From Floccularia luteovirens (taxonomy: Eukaryota > Basidiomycota > Agaricomycetes > Agaricales > Squamanitaceae): a stretch of 64,000 bases of DNA. Shown here piece after piece: positions 24,184 through 35,700 of this stretch (positions within the stretch are counted from its first letter, which is position 1; the number at the start of each line of letters is the position of its first letter). The stretch covers positions 1,488,001 to 1,552,000 of the forward strand of contig VSJF01000008.1 of NCBI GenBank assembly GCA_009739215.1, in the 5' to 3' direction. A program made the translations under genes and the position numbers. The notes beneath the pieces were generated by a model that searched no databases, was not told where the DNA came from, and saw only the letters and a list, made by a program, of their open reading frames with translations.

Positions 24184-24325
24184 ACAGCGATGAGATGATC
24201 GACTGCAAGCACTGCTTGCCTGAGTGAACTGGAAATTTCTAGGCCTGAAGGGCTTCGGTCAGCTTATTCCCAAGCTGACATATCAACCCACGATACGCCA
24301 ACATGGCAAATCCAATTCCCTTCGC
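24184..24325 (-). pseudogene. Relic of an alpha/beta hydrolase paralogue
   Basis: The minus strand reads KGIGFAMLAY (about 24295-24325), then after a gap resembling the intron end CCTAG it reads SSLRQAVLAVDHLIAV (about 24184-24235). These match KGLDVGFAALEY and TQLRQAVQAVNHLIAA of the hydrolase at 14187-15371, including the place where intron 2 of that gene sits. No oxyanion hole, GDSAGG motif or further exon is recognisable, so only a scrap survives about 9 kb from its relative. Confidence 0.6.
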
Positions 24326-24329
24326 CTGT

Positions 24330-25728
24330 CTGTTTAATTATATACATATCTAGAATGTGAAGACGTTATCTCCCACAGCAAATTTGGGTGCTCCCCGTCT
24401 TAGCCCGGGTTAGTAAGTTCACGGCGGTAAACTTAGAAAGCATCTGCAAATGGGACAAGAACATAACATAATGTGAAATCGACTAAAACCTGCTTCCAAC
24501 CCTTCGGTCTACCTTGTTCTGCGATTTGAACGGGATTGTATACGAAGGGACAGCATGGACAATTCATTCGACAAGTTTCGCCATCAAATCAAGCTTCTCC
24601 AAGAATGTGACCTGGCCATCACTTGAAAAAGTTGAACTAGCTGTCCGAACCTCTCGCGTGCTCAGGCTCAAAACAATCTAGGAAATTGACTCGGATAGTT
24701 ATGAAGCCGACGTGTAATATGGGGTATAGTGCGGCCGTAATAGTTGAAGCTTTGAACCTATTGATTTAGTAGATCTAAGTTTGTTTATCTCAGCTCAAGA
24801 GAGCTTATGGAATAAGTACATTCCATATTGGTTCAAAAGTTATACTACATACGTAGCGTATGTAGGTGTAATATTGGTACCGATGAACCGAACCCCATCA
24901 AGCGGCGGCAAGTTGATATCAGAATAAGCGAAATGTTCTTTCAATGAAAGGATGTCGTGATTCTTGTAAGCGTACAGTGTATCAGTAACGTACTTGCGAA
25001 ACAGAAGTCAAGTATTAAAAAATGTATGTTCGATGCCATCGGTATCACAAGGCCATCACGATCACAAGTACTGCTTTCGGTTATTTAACAAAGGTCCGTG
25101 CGATAGTAATCGACATTGCCATGGTACATACACGGAATCAAACATCAAACAGCTTGATCAGCAAAGACTACCATTGAAACAAATGTTGGAGTAAACTTTT
25201 TTTTGAAGAGGTTTAGCATGAGATTCTGATATATTAGAAACGGAACCACCCCCACTGCACCGCTTTCTGCGATCCTCTCAAGGCTTTGCATTACCAACAT
25301 CAGTGGCTGAGCAGGTCTTGACAATAAGGTTGGCAGAGCATCATGCAAGACATAGTCATTACAAAGAAGGATATCTACAAATCTTTCCATTCTCCTTAGG
25401 AAACCCGAACAAGGCAAGCAAGAAGTGTCTCTTGATCTCATAAGATGCCACATCGAGCCAAAACAAAACATAGCATCTTACACATCCAGGTCCAGTACCA
25501 GAGAGGTCGATGCTCCGAGGTGCGATTCTATCGTTGAACTTGAGGTGTGATTCATAGTACAAATAACTCCGTTCGGCTGTACTGGGGCGTATCACGTTAA
25601 AGTGGTGAGTTCGGATTTGCTCTACTGTATCAAACTTCGAAATATCTTCTTAACATAAAGCACCACCAGTATCATTGATGGGATGTCCGGTCTACAAAAA
25701 TATATCCATGGCTTGGTTGCTCTGAGCC
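24330..25728. other. Intergenic, no gene recognised
   Basis: No convincing open frame or motif. The right part is the 3' flank of the membrane protein gene at 25729-27828. The minus-strand frames at 25145-25471 and 25359-25595 lack any family feature. Confidence 0.4.
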
Positions 25729-27828
25729 CTACATAGCACTTGATTTCTCTCTCCGATCTCTGAGTGCTTTCTGGGCAGCAACGATGCCTTGTGAAGAACA
25801 AGAAACAGAGGAGACGGCGGAGCATACTGAAGAGAGACGACTAGGAGGTTCAGGACGTTCTGTTTGTTGTGTAGAGACTTTCCGTTTTGCCGTTCGATTT
25901 CCTGGAGCTGATGATGCAGCTTGGGGCTTGTCTCCTTTGTCAGAGACAGAGAGTCCAGATGCAGTAGAATAGATGCTGCTGGCGCGTGACAGGATTCCCG
26001 ATCCAACACTTAGGGATATGCCCTTTCCAGTTTGTGATACTTGCCTGAACAGATTGTCCGGTCGGAGAAGGGCTTGTTGCGGTTTCTTACGTATGATAAG
26101 AGGAGTTTGTGATTCATGAGTTGGGATTCGGGTAATGTCACCTTGCTTACTACCAACGGATAGTGCGCTGGTGCTATCTGCTAGGGACAATAGAGAGTTC
26201 ATTGGAAGTTCGGGTGCAGCAGTATTGTCATCCAATTTGTATTCAGATCCAGGTGGACGAATGTGTACGATTCCAGCTCCATCCCTAACTTCCTCTAGGG
26301 TCCAAAGGGAAGGTGAATCCGATACAGTAGTATTTTGTCTGCGAGGAGACAACCTGTCAACTTGCATATCCGCAGTATCTTCCCAAACACCACCCCGAAC
26401 CGATTTGCGAGTCGTACCCCGCTTGGTAGGGATTGGTGTCAAGATATCCTCCTTCTCTTCGGCACCACCAAGAGCAGTCAGATTGGACGCCACCGCATTA
26501 AAAGCATTTATCAAGTTCAATTTCAACGATGAGGACCATCCTTCAGTATTCGTGGCAATTCCGTCCTCTGCTTTCTCCAAGTCCATCGTATTTTCACCCG
26601 ACACGGGAGTTGGAGTTGGAGACAGCCCCTCCTGACTACCTTCGGTATCCTTTCGAGCTATGGTTTTCAGCCTTGAATTAATGGCTGACGAATCTCCTGA
26701 AGCTCTCCAGGGTACGTTTAATCCATCTCCTCTGAGACTGAGAAATCTGGGTTGATCCAGTGCTTCTCTGGGAGTACCGTAGACATCGTTCAGATTTAGT
26801 TGCAGTCCTGAAGTGGGACTCTCGAGCGAGAAGGGACTCGGCAAAGGATCATCATATGATGGGGTGACTGAATTGTTCTGGAACGGGTTCCCAGAACCAG
26901 CATGTACTGAAGAAGGGTGGAATTGACCATAATTTCTCCCAATTTCGCCAGTATAATAGTCATGAATAGGTGCTGGGGTCGGGCGAGAGGGATCATTGTA
27001 GCTATCAGACCGTTTTGGTTCACCCACATCGCGGTCTCCAGTAGGTTGCCATGCTTGAGAGTTGGCAAAGTCTTCGCGGCTGCCTCCTAGGTGCATTACT
27101 CCTATTGCCGCATTATTGTTGGAACGACTGCCCGTCTCTCGATTCTCATCACCTATATTCTGGTTAGCCCATGGAACTATAGTTTCATCTTTGCGACGTC
27201 GAGCATGGGAGCGGATGCGAATCCACCATGCGACAAACGCAGCCAGTATAGCAATGAAGGCAATTGCCCCTAGAACGATTCCAACATAAAATGGTGGGCT
27301 GTGTGCCAAGTAAGTTTGGGGTGCCGGCACAGAGGATTCCGAAGCAGTCGCCGTCGCAGGGTCAGAGTATGACGATGGGGTACTAGCAGGTAGCGACGTG
27401 ATCGTACTAGAGGTGTCAATAGAGATTTGACTAGAACTCGAGGAGTTGGAGATTGAATCTGTCGGAACAGCAACGAATGCGGAAGAAACTGGATCAGAAA
27501 CTATAGATGAAGTAGGGAATAACACAGTAAGGTTGATCGCTGTGGCATAATACGTGGGGACGCTGAAAAAGAAGGGAGTCGGCTGGACTGTGTCGGAAGA
27601 CTGACTTGATGCCTGATACGTGCTTGAGGTTGTTGCTAAAAACGTATCTGATGATTGTGGCTGACTCGGTGGTGATAACGATACATCCTCGGAATCAAGT
27701 GAAGATTGGATTGGTGCAATTCCGGGTGCAACAGGAATTGGACTCTCAGCTCCGTCAGCTACAACTTGACCATCAGGGACATAATTCGGAATCGAACATC
27801 GCAGCTTGTGGGGCGAGATTTGGTCCAT
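25729..27828 (-). CDS. Single-pass membrane protein with Ser/Thr-rich N-terminal region
   Basis: One uninterrupted frame of 699 codons starts at the ATG at 27828. Residues about 40-175 are very rich in Ser, Thr and Pro, as in heavily O-mannosylated fungal surface proteins. A strong membrane segment follows at about residues 178-200 (FYVGIVLGAIAFIAILAAFVAWW), then a basic stop-transfer cluster (RSHARRRK). The long C-terminal region of about 490 residues is Ser/Asp/Asn-rich and presumably cytoplasmic. No obvious signal peptide precedes the Ser/Thr region. The layout resembles Mid2/Wsc-like cell-wall sensors, but no Cys-rich WSC domain is present and I do not recognise the family. It is notable for having no intron in an intron-rich region. 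Confidence 0.8.
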   Translation of the reverse strand: MDQISPHKLRCSIPNYVPDGQVVADGAESPIPVAPGIAPIQSSLDSEDVSLSPPSQPQSSDTFLATTSSTYQASSQSSDTVQPTPFFFSVPTYYATAINLTVLFPTSSIVSDPVSSAFVAVPTDSISNSSSSSQISIDTSSTITSLPASTPSSYSDPATATASESSVPAPQTYLAHSPPFYVGIVLGAIAFIAILAAFVAWWIRIRSHARRRKDETIVPWANQNIGDENRETGSRSNNNAAIGVMHLGGSREDFANSQAWQPTGDRDVGEPKRSDSYNDPSRPTPAPIHDYYTGEIGRNYGQFHPSSVHAGSGNPFQNNSVTPSYDDPLPSPFSLESPTSGLQLNLNDVYGTPREALDQPRFLSLRGDGLNVPWRASGDSSAINSRLKTIARKDTEGSQEGLSPTPTPVSGENTMDLEKAEDGIATNTEGWSSSLKLNLINAFNAVASNLTALGGAEEKEDILTPIPTKRGTTRKSVRGGVWEDTADMQVDRLSPRRQNTTVSDSPSLWTLEEVRDGAGIVHIRPPGSEYKLDDNTAAPELPMNSLLSLADSTSALSVGSKQGDITRIPTHESQTPLIIRKKPQQALLRPDNLFRQVSQTGKGISLSVGSGILSRASSIYSTASGLSVSDKGDKPQAASSAPGNRTAKRKVSTQQTERPEPPSRLSSVCSAVSSVSCSSQGIVAAQKALRDRREKSSAM

Positions 27829-30800
27829 GATTACCAGAACTCATGGGTGGGTGAAATAGTATGTTAGAAAGACAGCTTCCAGAGCGTAAAAAGCGAGAAA
27901 AGTATTCTCGACCTGCGAGTTCAGAAGAGAAGTAGAAAGTGAAAAGTGAAACTGAATGCGGGAAGAATGGCGGGCAGTTTCACTTTTAGTTAGTGCAACT
28001 CATAATTGCAACATTGCCTGGGAGAACACCCAGTCTGTAAGCCACAGATCGGTCTAGAACCAAATTTTTCATTTTTCATGTTAACGTTAACTGGTATTCC
28101 AGCCATGACCTGCTCCCAAATACGCGAGCTTTATCATCCTGAAAATGAGTTATTATAAGTAAGATAGAATTCGAGAAAAATAAAATTTTACACTTACTAG
28201 ATTGATGAATCGGGGAAGTGAAGACAGAAATCGATGCCATTTACCCGGAATCCGCTCTACGGACTATAATTTCGTAATTGTGAAAAGCCCGTGCACTATG
28301 AATCTGCTGTAAAGAGCGGTGAGCTACGCCGTTGGAAATTGAAAAGGACAAACCCCACAGCTCCACGTGATAAGGTGCATTTTTTTAATTTCAGCTGATG
28401 AATCAATCACCCCTATTTACTTACCGTAAATTGGACATAAATGTGACATGCGTGAAATAGTGTCTCTACTGCTTAACGGGATTGGGCTCACTTGGGCGGG
28501 CGTCCTCGGCTCTTTTTTAATGCCTGGTCAGTCACTGCTCGTAATTGTGGGCGCTGAATCAATGATCTGTTATCAGTATATCCACTTATCTTACATTTCC
28601 GTTGGTCACAAAATGTTTTAGATACCATAACGTCGAAGTTAAGGTACAACATCACGGTGATATTGCGGTTTTAAGTCAATTTTCACACGATAGCCGATCG
28701 CACAAATTTGACCACCGTCTATGGATATACCACGGCGAGAACATGGGTACGTTGCCGTATATATGTAACTTAAATGCGGACAGTTGCCTCGGATAACGTG
28801 CTAGTTATACACACTATGTAACTTTATGGGATAAAAACCCTAAAGTAAAATCCAACAACTGAGTCGCCGCTGTTTGTTGACGTTCCACATACACTAGTAT
28901 CTGCATGGGTATGTAAACTAGTACATCTGAAGTTTCACAGATTGACGAACATCAAACGAACATGCTCCCTTCGGGAGTGCAGATTAGATGTCAGTATATG
29001 TATGCGTATGTTTGACTGTGGAACTGGATATACACTGAACCAAATAGCTCACATGTTACTCGAAGTAATCAGGTTGCTCAACGTTACTAACTCCATGGGA
29101 GATATACCGCAAAGCTATCAAATTAAATGCTGCTTAAATAACATATACACATGTGGCAGCAGGTGATATAGCCAAAAGATTTGAGTTGTCTGTGAAGCCC
29201 ATATTTTGTTATGACCCAAATTAGCAATTAACAATTCTCTTTCCGTCACAACTTGCAAGCTGTCGTGACTTCAACATTCCGACATTTCAACATCTGTAAA
29301 ATAGTAGCGCACCAGTTTGCCGAGCGACTGATTAAGATGTCTCATGACATCCTGGTTCAAAAAGTCTGTACGCAGATGAACTTGTGGAGATAGGTAGCCA
29401 TTAAACCCCTGTCGAAGTTGGAGTTTATGCAACTAAAAGCCCGAAATGAGACCTTTAAGCAAAAAAAAAACACCACCCCACGCCCTCAAAATAGAATATC
29501 AAGGCGCTGAAAAACAAGCCGTCGCTAACTTCCAGATTATGGATTTGCATCCGCATGTGTCCCGGTTGATATCTTGTAACTCGACAGCTGTGATCTCGGG
29601 CTAAGAGGTATGTCGGCGAAATATTGTGGTGACACCACCTCAGACCCAACCGACGACTTCGATATCATTACTCATATGTTACTGCTCATACTCCGAGGTG
29701 GACACACAAGAGCAAGCTTTTATGTCGGCAGTACATTTCGAGGATTCACGACTGCTCGTGGATCTTTAATCTGAAAGACACACCCAATTCTGTACTGAAC
29801 AGGGTGCGTTAGCCATGAATTACCAACAGCTTTCATCGTGGCTAGTCGGCAAGTCTTATGCGGCCGTAATCAGCTAACTCCGGGTCAAAAAAGTGTATGC
29901 CGCACTTGCAGGACAAAGGGGGAGTGGGATAGAGAGATAAGACACGGAACTACTGACACATTGGAAGATACTGCCCAGAGGTGGCAGGAATAAGATGACC
30001 TCCTACACTCCACCTGGGCTCATATGTTCTTGCAGAAAGGTTGTTAAAAATGGACAGTTTATAGAGCAAGCATGGTGGTGTAAGTACTTTTGCGTGATAT
30101 TTCCCCGGTAGTGAGCTGATATATCATTCCCGCTAATCCATACTTGAAATAAGGTCCTTGACTTTGAGAAACACTTACGACATGACTAAAGGCAGAGCAA
30201 AGTGTGAGCGCTCCGAGCATCATCCCAGATCACGTTTAGTAGGGCATTTGTCAAGAGATAAGAAAATGGAGGGGAGTATGGCATAGTAAATAGGAAACAA
30301 GGACTGTAGATACCGTCGCTTCATGTATTGAGGAAGAACGGGAAAAGGAGACCTCCGTGGCCAAATTGAATTGAATTGATCAGGTTGGGGCTGTGAAAAA
30401 TTGAACATTGTATTCTTCCGATTAGATAATATTATATGTTTATTCACATCTATCAATATCCTGTTTGACTTGTTTCGAACTGGTAAAGTTTTCTGATACG
30501 TATCTGTCCAAGTTGGCTTGCCGTTTTGTTGGAATCAACATCTGGCCTGACTCATGTCCTTCTGGGCGAGCTGTTCGTCATGACTGGAGACCGGGCTTCT
30601 AAATCGAGTCAAGGTGTGCATAACACTCGCTTTCAGATCTACAGCGTTCCTGTCACTGCCTGCCTCCATTCCGTTTCGTCTTGTTATACTAATTTGGTCC
30701 CCTACTAATCAGCAACAAATCCATGAGATCTGCTATCAGTCAGCTCCTCTTGGTTACCAAATAGCCTCGTCAGAAAGTATTAAAGGTGTGCAGTCATCCG

Positions 30801-30836
30801 TAATAACACCTATCACATCTCCCTCACCCTCCCGAC
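27829..30836. other. Intergenic, no gene recognised
   Basis: Divergent region between the membrane protein gene (left, minus) and the adenylation-enzyme gene (right, plus), so it should hold both promoters. The small open frames at 28602-28796, 28942-29166, 29455-29649 and 30220-30456 have no family features. No tRNA-like or repeat structure was seen. Confidence 0.4.
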
Positions 30837-32663
30837 ATGTACAGAACCCACCTGACCATCCTCGAAGAAGGTCTGTCCCGTCATGGATCCGCCCCTCTCT
30901 TCATAGTACCAATACCAAACGCCGTCACTAGCAAGGTCGACGAGTGGCGTTCAATATCGTATAAACAATTCTTTCGCGATGTCGACGCTTATGCCCGTCA
31001 TTGGACGCATATCCTACGACGCGATGGCGTCCTACCCGGGTCGCTTGTAGGCCTATGGTACGTCTCTGTTCATTTCAAAGCCAGTTCCTTGTTTCACCCC
31101 TCCATTACACAGGCTCAGTGGTTTTACGTATGTCGATGCATTGCACATATACAGTATATCACGGGCGGGATATATTCCCCAGCTTTTCAGTATTCGGCTT
31201 CCGAACCCCGTTGTCGTATACGAACTCCTCAATCGAGCAGGCGCGGGAGCACTCATATACGACAAGTCATTTAGTGACGTTGTCAACGATTGTCCAGTAC
31301 CTTGCCATCTTGCGCTCGATACAGAAAATGTATCCTCCGTTGATGAGGTATTACCGGTGATATCGACAGCAAACGCCGACGACATTGCTTTCGTCTTCCA
31401 TACGAGCGGTTCGACTTCAGGAAGCCCAAAGCTCGTACCCTGTAGTTATCGTTGGATCAACTCCGTAATTGAAAAGTCGGAATACATTTGCAGACCTCAT
31501 AACCCAAATAGACAGGACGTCACTGTATTCATGTGAGTTGATCCTGCAGCTTCTCTTATTTTTTTTCTGTGAACCTAACTATTCAAATGAATTCTAGTGG
31601 AAGCATGTGTCACATTGCCCAGTCTTTCAGTAAGCTATTACCAATGTCAGTACCGCCTGTTACTAAATATCACTGTCTCCTTAGTGTTCATTGGCGCGCT
31701 CCAACATGGTTCCTGTTTCATTCAGCCCACAACGTTGTCCTTCTCTTCAGAAGAGTTGATTGACATGATTACTCTGGGCGGTCTCAACCGTCTTAATCAG
31801 TTCGCGACATTCCTCGGTAATCATCTCAAGCAATCTCGGCAAAATCCTAAGCTCTTGTCATTATTGTCGAACCTCGACGATGTTCTGTATACCGGCATCC
31901 CCTTGCCGCGAGAAGAAGAAAAATGGGCATACTCCAATGGGATCAAGATACGGGTATGTGTTAGATTGTACTGTTTGAAGAAGACAATAATTAACCCTTG
32001 CATCAGAACCTTTTTGGTAGTACGGAGGTTGGCGCAATGCTTCTATCCGGCGGGTATCAGCGTAACCCAGCGTTGCTTTGCCCCTTGGAAGGTGTTTCAT
32101 ATCGTTTTATCCCAACAGGGTCTGAGGAGAGCCAATCAGTCCACCAAAGCACAACGCGACTGTTTGAACTCGTCATCACGCATACTTCCCCTGATTGCCC
32201 TGATCCATCACTCAGGCATACAGACGGTGACTTTCACACAGGTGACCTTTTCCAAGAGGTCACACCTGGGTACTTTCTCTTCCGCGGACGCGACGACGAC
32301 TGGATCAAGTCCGAAAATAGTTTGCGTTGCGACACTAAAGCAATCGAAGATAACGTGCGTGCGATGTGCGGAAACCTGATTGCGGAGTGCGTGGTAGTGG
32401 GAACGGGACGTCCCTCACCTGTCATGTTTGTCGAGCCGGCTGCTGACGTCGACCATAACAAATTGAGGAAAGAAATTATCCGGAAGACGAGACAGTTTCA
32501 TCAAAGACGTTATCTACATGAGCGCATCACTTCCATGGAAATGATTATTGTGGTTCCACGGCAAACCCTCCCTAGGACAGCCACCAAAGGCAACATCCGC
32601 AGGAAAGCTGTAGAGGAGGCTTTCAAACCAGAGTTGGATAGAATTTTCTCCAAGTGCCGTTAG
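30837..32663 (+). CDS. Stand-alone adenylate-forming enzyme (NRPS-like A domain)
   Basis: Activates a carboxylic or amino acid as an acyl-adenylate. Five exons (30837-31057, 31113-31532, 31598-31629, 31685-31953, 32007-32663) give 532 codons with no frame defect. Core motifs are visible: A3-like HTSGSTSGSPK, A5-like NLFGSTEVG (formed across an intron), A7-like HTGDLF, A8-like FRGRDDDWIKSENSLR, and the A10 region ATKGNIRRK with the catalytic Lys. The A8 wording is that of fungal NRPS-like and alpha-aminoadipate-reductase-like adenylation domains. The protein stops right after A10. No carrier, thioesterase or reductase domain follows, and none is encoded nearby. The substrate cannot be read by eye. 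Confidence 0.88.
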
Positions 32664-33176
32664 AGGCTAACCCTTCCTTTCCGGGACATTTACGCATTTG
32701 CTGGGCAGGGTTTATGGATTATTCGTTGTGTTGTATTTATTGCTTTTTGTTTTATACTATACCTACAGTATACCATACCTTCGTTACAGTTTTATTTTAA
32801 TTTTTACAGTACGTAGCAGGTAGTCATATGAGTACGCCCTCTCGGTACATAATATTTATATTGTATTGATTATGATTTTATTATCAGTACTGCAAAGGCT
32901 TTTATTTTCGGAAAGGCTGCGTTGATAAGAACATCTGACAGACAAGTCAAATGAAAAGAGTCTGTCCGTGATCCATTGATCTATATCATATGGGTATGAC
33001 AGCTACTGACTCGAATATCATTTCGGAGGATTCCAATGACTGATCACAGTAATAAGTTCCTTCCAGTTTCAACAGCATTGCGCAGCCCCCATGTCATAGT
33101 GGGCCGAACAGCAAACACCTTGACTACTCAACATAAGGAATCAATATATATGCGAAACTAATTTTTTGATCCATCA
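32664..33176. other. Convergent 3' intergenic region
   Basis: Lies between the ends of the adenylation-enzyme gene (plus) and the TDP1 gene (minus). It is AT-rich, with TTTTATTTTAATTTTT-like words near 32790 that could serve polyadenylation. No gene was seen. Confidence 0.4.
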
Positions 33177-35700
33177 TCATTGATGATAAACTGATTCTTC
33201 TTGCATCTGTTGATACGTATCACGGCCATCAGGTGAGCAAAGTTGTGAGAAAATGATCCAAATACATACCCACGGCTCATCACTCCCGAGTTCATATTTC
33301 CTCGGCGGCCGTTTGTAACAGGATAGGCGGTCAGCAACCTCATAATCTTCCAGAGGGAAACACCACCCCAAGTTCGTAATTGGTGATCTACGCGGAGTAA
33401 TCAGGGACTTGAAGGTTCATATTGAAATAAAAACAACAACCCACATTCAGGATGGGATTGAAGCTTGAACCTGACAGGGTACCCCAGGCTGAAGGTGTGA
33501 AGTTGTGAGAACCAACATACATCCACCCGACTGCTGTTGTCGTGGTAACAACTTGTATCTCATCGTCCTCAGAATCATTTTCGGCGGCGGCAGATCTTAT
33601 TCTGCTGCTGCTACTCAACCGGGAACGATCTTTTAAAGTGGCAATGATCATCTGTTTCAACAATTAGATGCAACTGATTATTCAGCCAACAAAATTTTTA
33701 CCTTTGAATGCATGAGTACCGGGCCAGCTTTACTGTTCGAGTCATAAAAATGTCCACGCGGGAAATTTTTACCTGACCACTGTCTTCGCCGGCAGAATAT
33801 TGTGCCGCCTCCCTAAGACGTATCACTGAATACGTGATTGTAAGAATATGACGGGAGTAGTACCTCCTCTCCCCGTGCACTTTGTTGCACAGTCTTCTTT
33901 GTCGGGAAAACAATTTTTACTGGCGGGTATGGAAGCTTTTCTCGCTGCTTTCTTGGGTTATCGAGCCAATCTTCAGCCGATTCCCCGCTTGCGGAATAGT
34001 AGAATTCATTTAGCCATTGTGTTGTATATAAACCCAAACTAGAGCCCTTGGTAACTTTATAAGAGCGAACGGACATCAAAAAGTACTGAATGGAATAATA
34101 GCTTACCTGACATTCCAATTGTAATTCTTTCCCAGTTCCTACACGCAATCCTAGTTTTCGAACGGCCATCATGAGTCTTGGATGTCCGATCCTGAAAGTA
34201 AACTATCAATAAGCTCATACGCTCATACTCTTAATGAAGGACAGTGAAGTGTACTTAACAACAGATGGCCATCCTTCATGCTTTCCTGCGATCGATGCCA
34301 CTAGTTGTACTTTGACTTTAGACCAGTCCCAGCGAATACGGAGGTCTTCTATTGACTTCAAAGGAAGGTCTGCATGCTGTACATAATTGGAAGTGTGCCA
34401 TTGAACGAAATAATTAGTATATTCACGTTGTCTTTGCTCATCGCTATGAGTGCTGGACGGACGTTCAATGAATTGAGTACATGTTGGAATAGCGCTGGAA
34501 AATCGTCTGCCTTTGGGGTTGTTCGGCACGGGGGAGGTGCGCCAGGGTATATCTTGAAGCCAAACTGTCTATTTTTGCTTCCCGTAAGATAAACATTTGT
34601 GGATACAAAACTTCCCGTACATTTTCCATAATTGACCAGTCGTACGCAATCAAATTGGCCGTAGAAATTATGACCCGCAAACGACCATTTTTATAAAATA
34701 GCTAGGATTGATGGATAAGTTTCGGGATGTCAAAACTGATTCTTGAAACTTACAAGCATGAACTACTATCCAGAATTGTATGAGTTTTATTAATTTGACT
34801 GATTGTCAAACTGACCTTCATATGTTGGCAGCCGTGTCCGGCACGTAAGTACGGTGTTGTCCTGATCCAATTTGGGAGTATATTTTTCAGACTGGCTCTT
34901 CCTGATTCATCAGGTTGTGCTACTAATATAACAGGGACCGAGCGGTCAAAGAACTCATATATCCAGGAGGTGTCCAGGGAATATGAAGAAATGATGGCAA
35001 ATCCCAATTCAGACTTCTATATAGATGGTTAGTCCTTGCTATGTACATCGATCATAAAGTTCGACTGACCTGACCAAGTATCTCAGACAGACGAAATGTA
35101 GGACGACCATCTTTGCGAGGTTCTCCGAACTGTGTAGCTGTTTGACGACATTCACCGTTCCAAAATAGCTGGTCACCATTCAAAACCTGTACTCGAGATG
35201 AACTCGCGGTTGAGCTACGGTCATGTGGAGAATCAGCACGGGCGGCAGAATTGGAAGAAAGCTGTTGCCTCTTCATTCGGTGGGCCATGATTCGTCGTCA
35301 TCATCCAGCATCAGAGACCTCAGGGTCTAGCTGGGGACGAAGTCGTTTTTGTCGTTCACGCCTTTCCTTTTCGAGTTGAGCACGTTCAGATAGGAATGCT
35401 GAAACTATGGAAGACTTTGATTGTTGCTGGGACTGTTGTTGTTGAAGTAGCTCAGATGTTGTCTGACGAGAAGTATCTGCTTTTGATTTCCCCACTGCTT
35501 CCCTACGGCTGAGCCCGAGACGCGACTTCCTGCTTCTGGTCATCGTCCGAATCGCTGACAAGGTCTATAACTTCCTGTCGCGAGTGATTGGTTTCTTGGA
35601 GACTTAGTTCGATAGCTCTGAGATACTATCAGTAAATCATTAGATTGATGAATGCAGTCGCTGAGCACCTTGCCAGTTCGATATCTTCAGTTTGATCCAT
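33177..35700 (-). CDS. TDP1: Tyrosyl-DNA phosphodiesterase 1 with N-terminal ubiquitin-interacting motif
   Basis: Removes topoisomerase I peptides from DNA 3' ends in the nucleus. The first exon starts at 35700 (MDQTEDIELAR) and joins AIELSLQE, a ubiquitin-interacting motif. An acidic EVIDLVSDSDDD patch follows. The catalytic core carries both HKN sets: HMK with STANLIAYDW, and HSKMIIATLK with GSHNFTPSAWG. Other family blocks are RWDWSKVKV, GKHEGWP, TQWLNEFY and the end DEPW/MQEESVYHQ. A 9-nt micro-exon (34755-34763, residues FML) follows the first HK motif. The conserved frame shifts by +1 at AAA (34512-34514) and again by +1 in TTTCCC (33355-33360). The frame between about 35560 and 35270 is also uncertain, because the acidic and basic segments lie in different frames. 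Function by family is firm; whether the copy is intact is not. Confidence 0.85.
34755..34763 (-). other. TDP1: 9-nt micro-exon of TDP1
   Basis: Between two introns the minus strand reads TTCATGCTT, preceded by an acceptor TAG and followed by the donor GTAAGT. Splicing it in yields HMK-FML-LFYKNG, which matches the family pattern after the first HKN motif. Skipping it would remove three conserved hydrophobic residues while keeping the frame. Confidence 0.7.
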
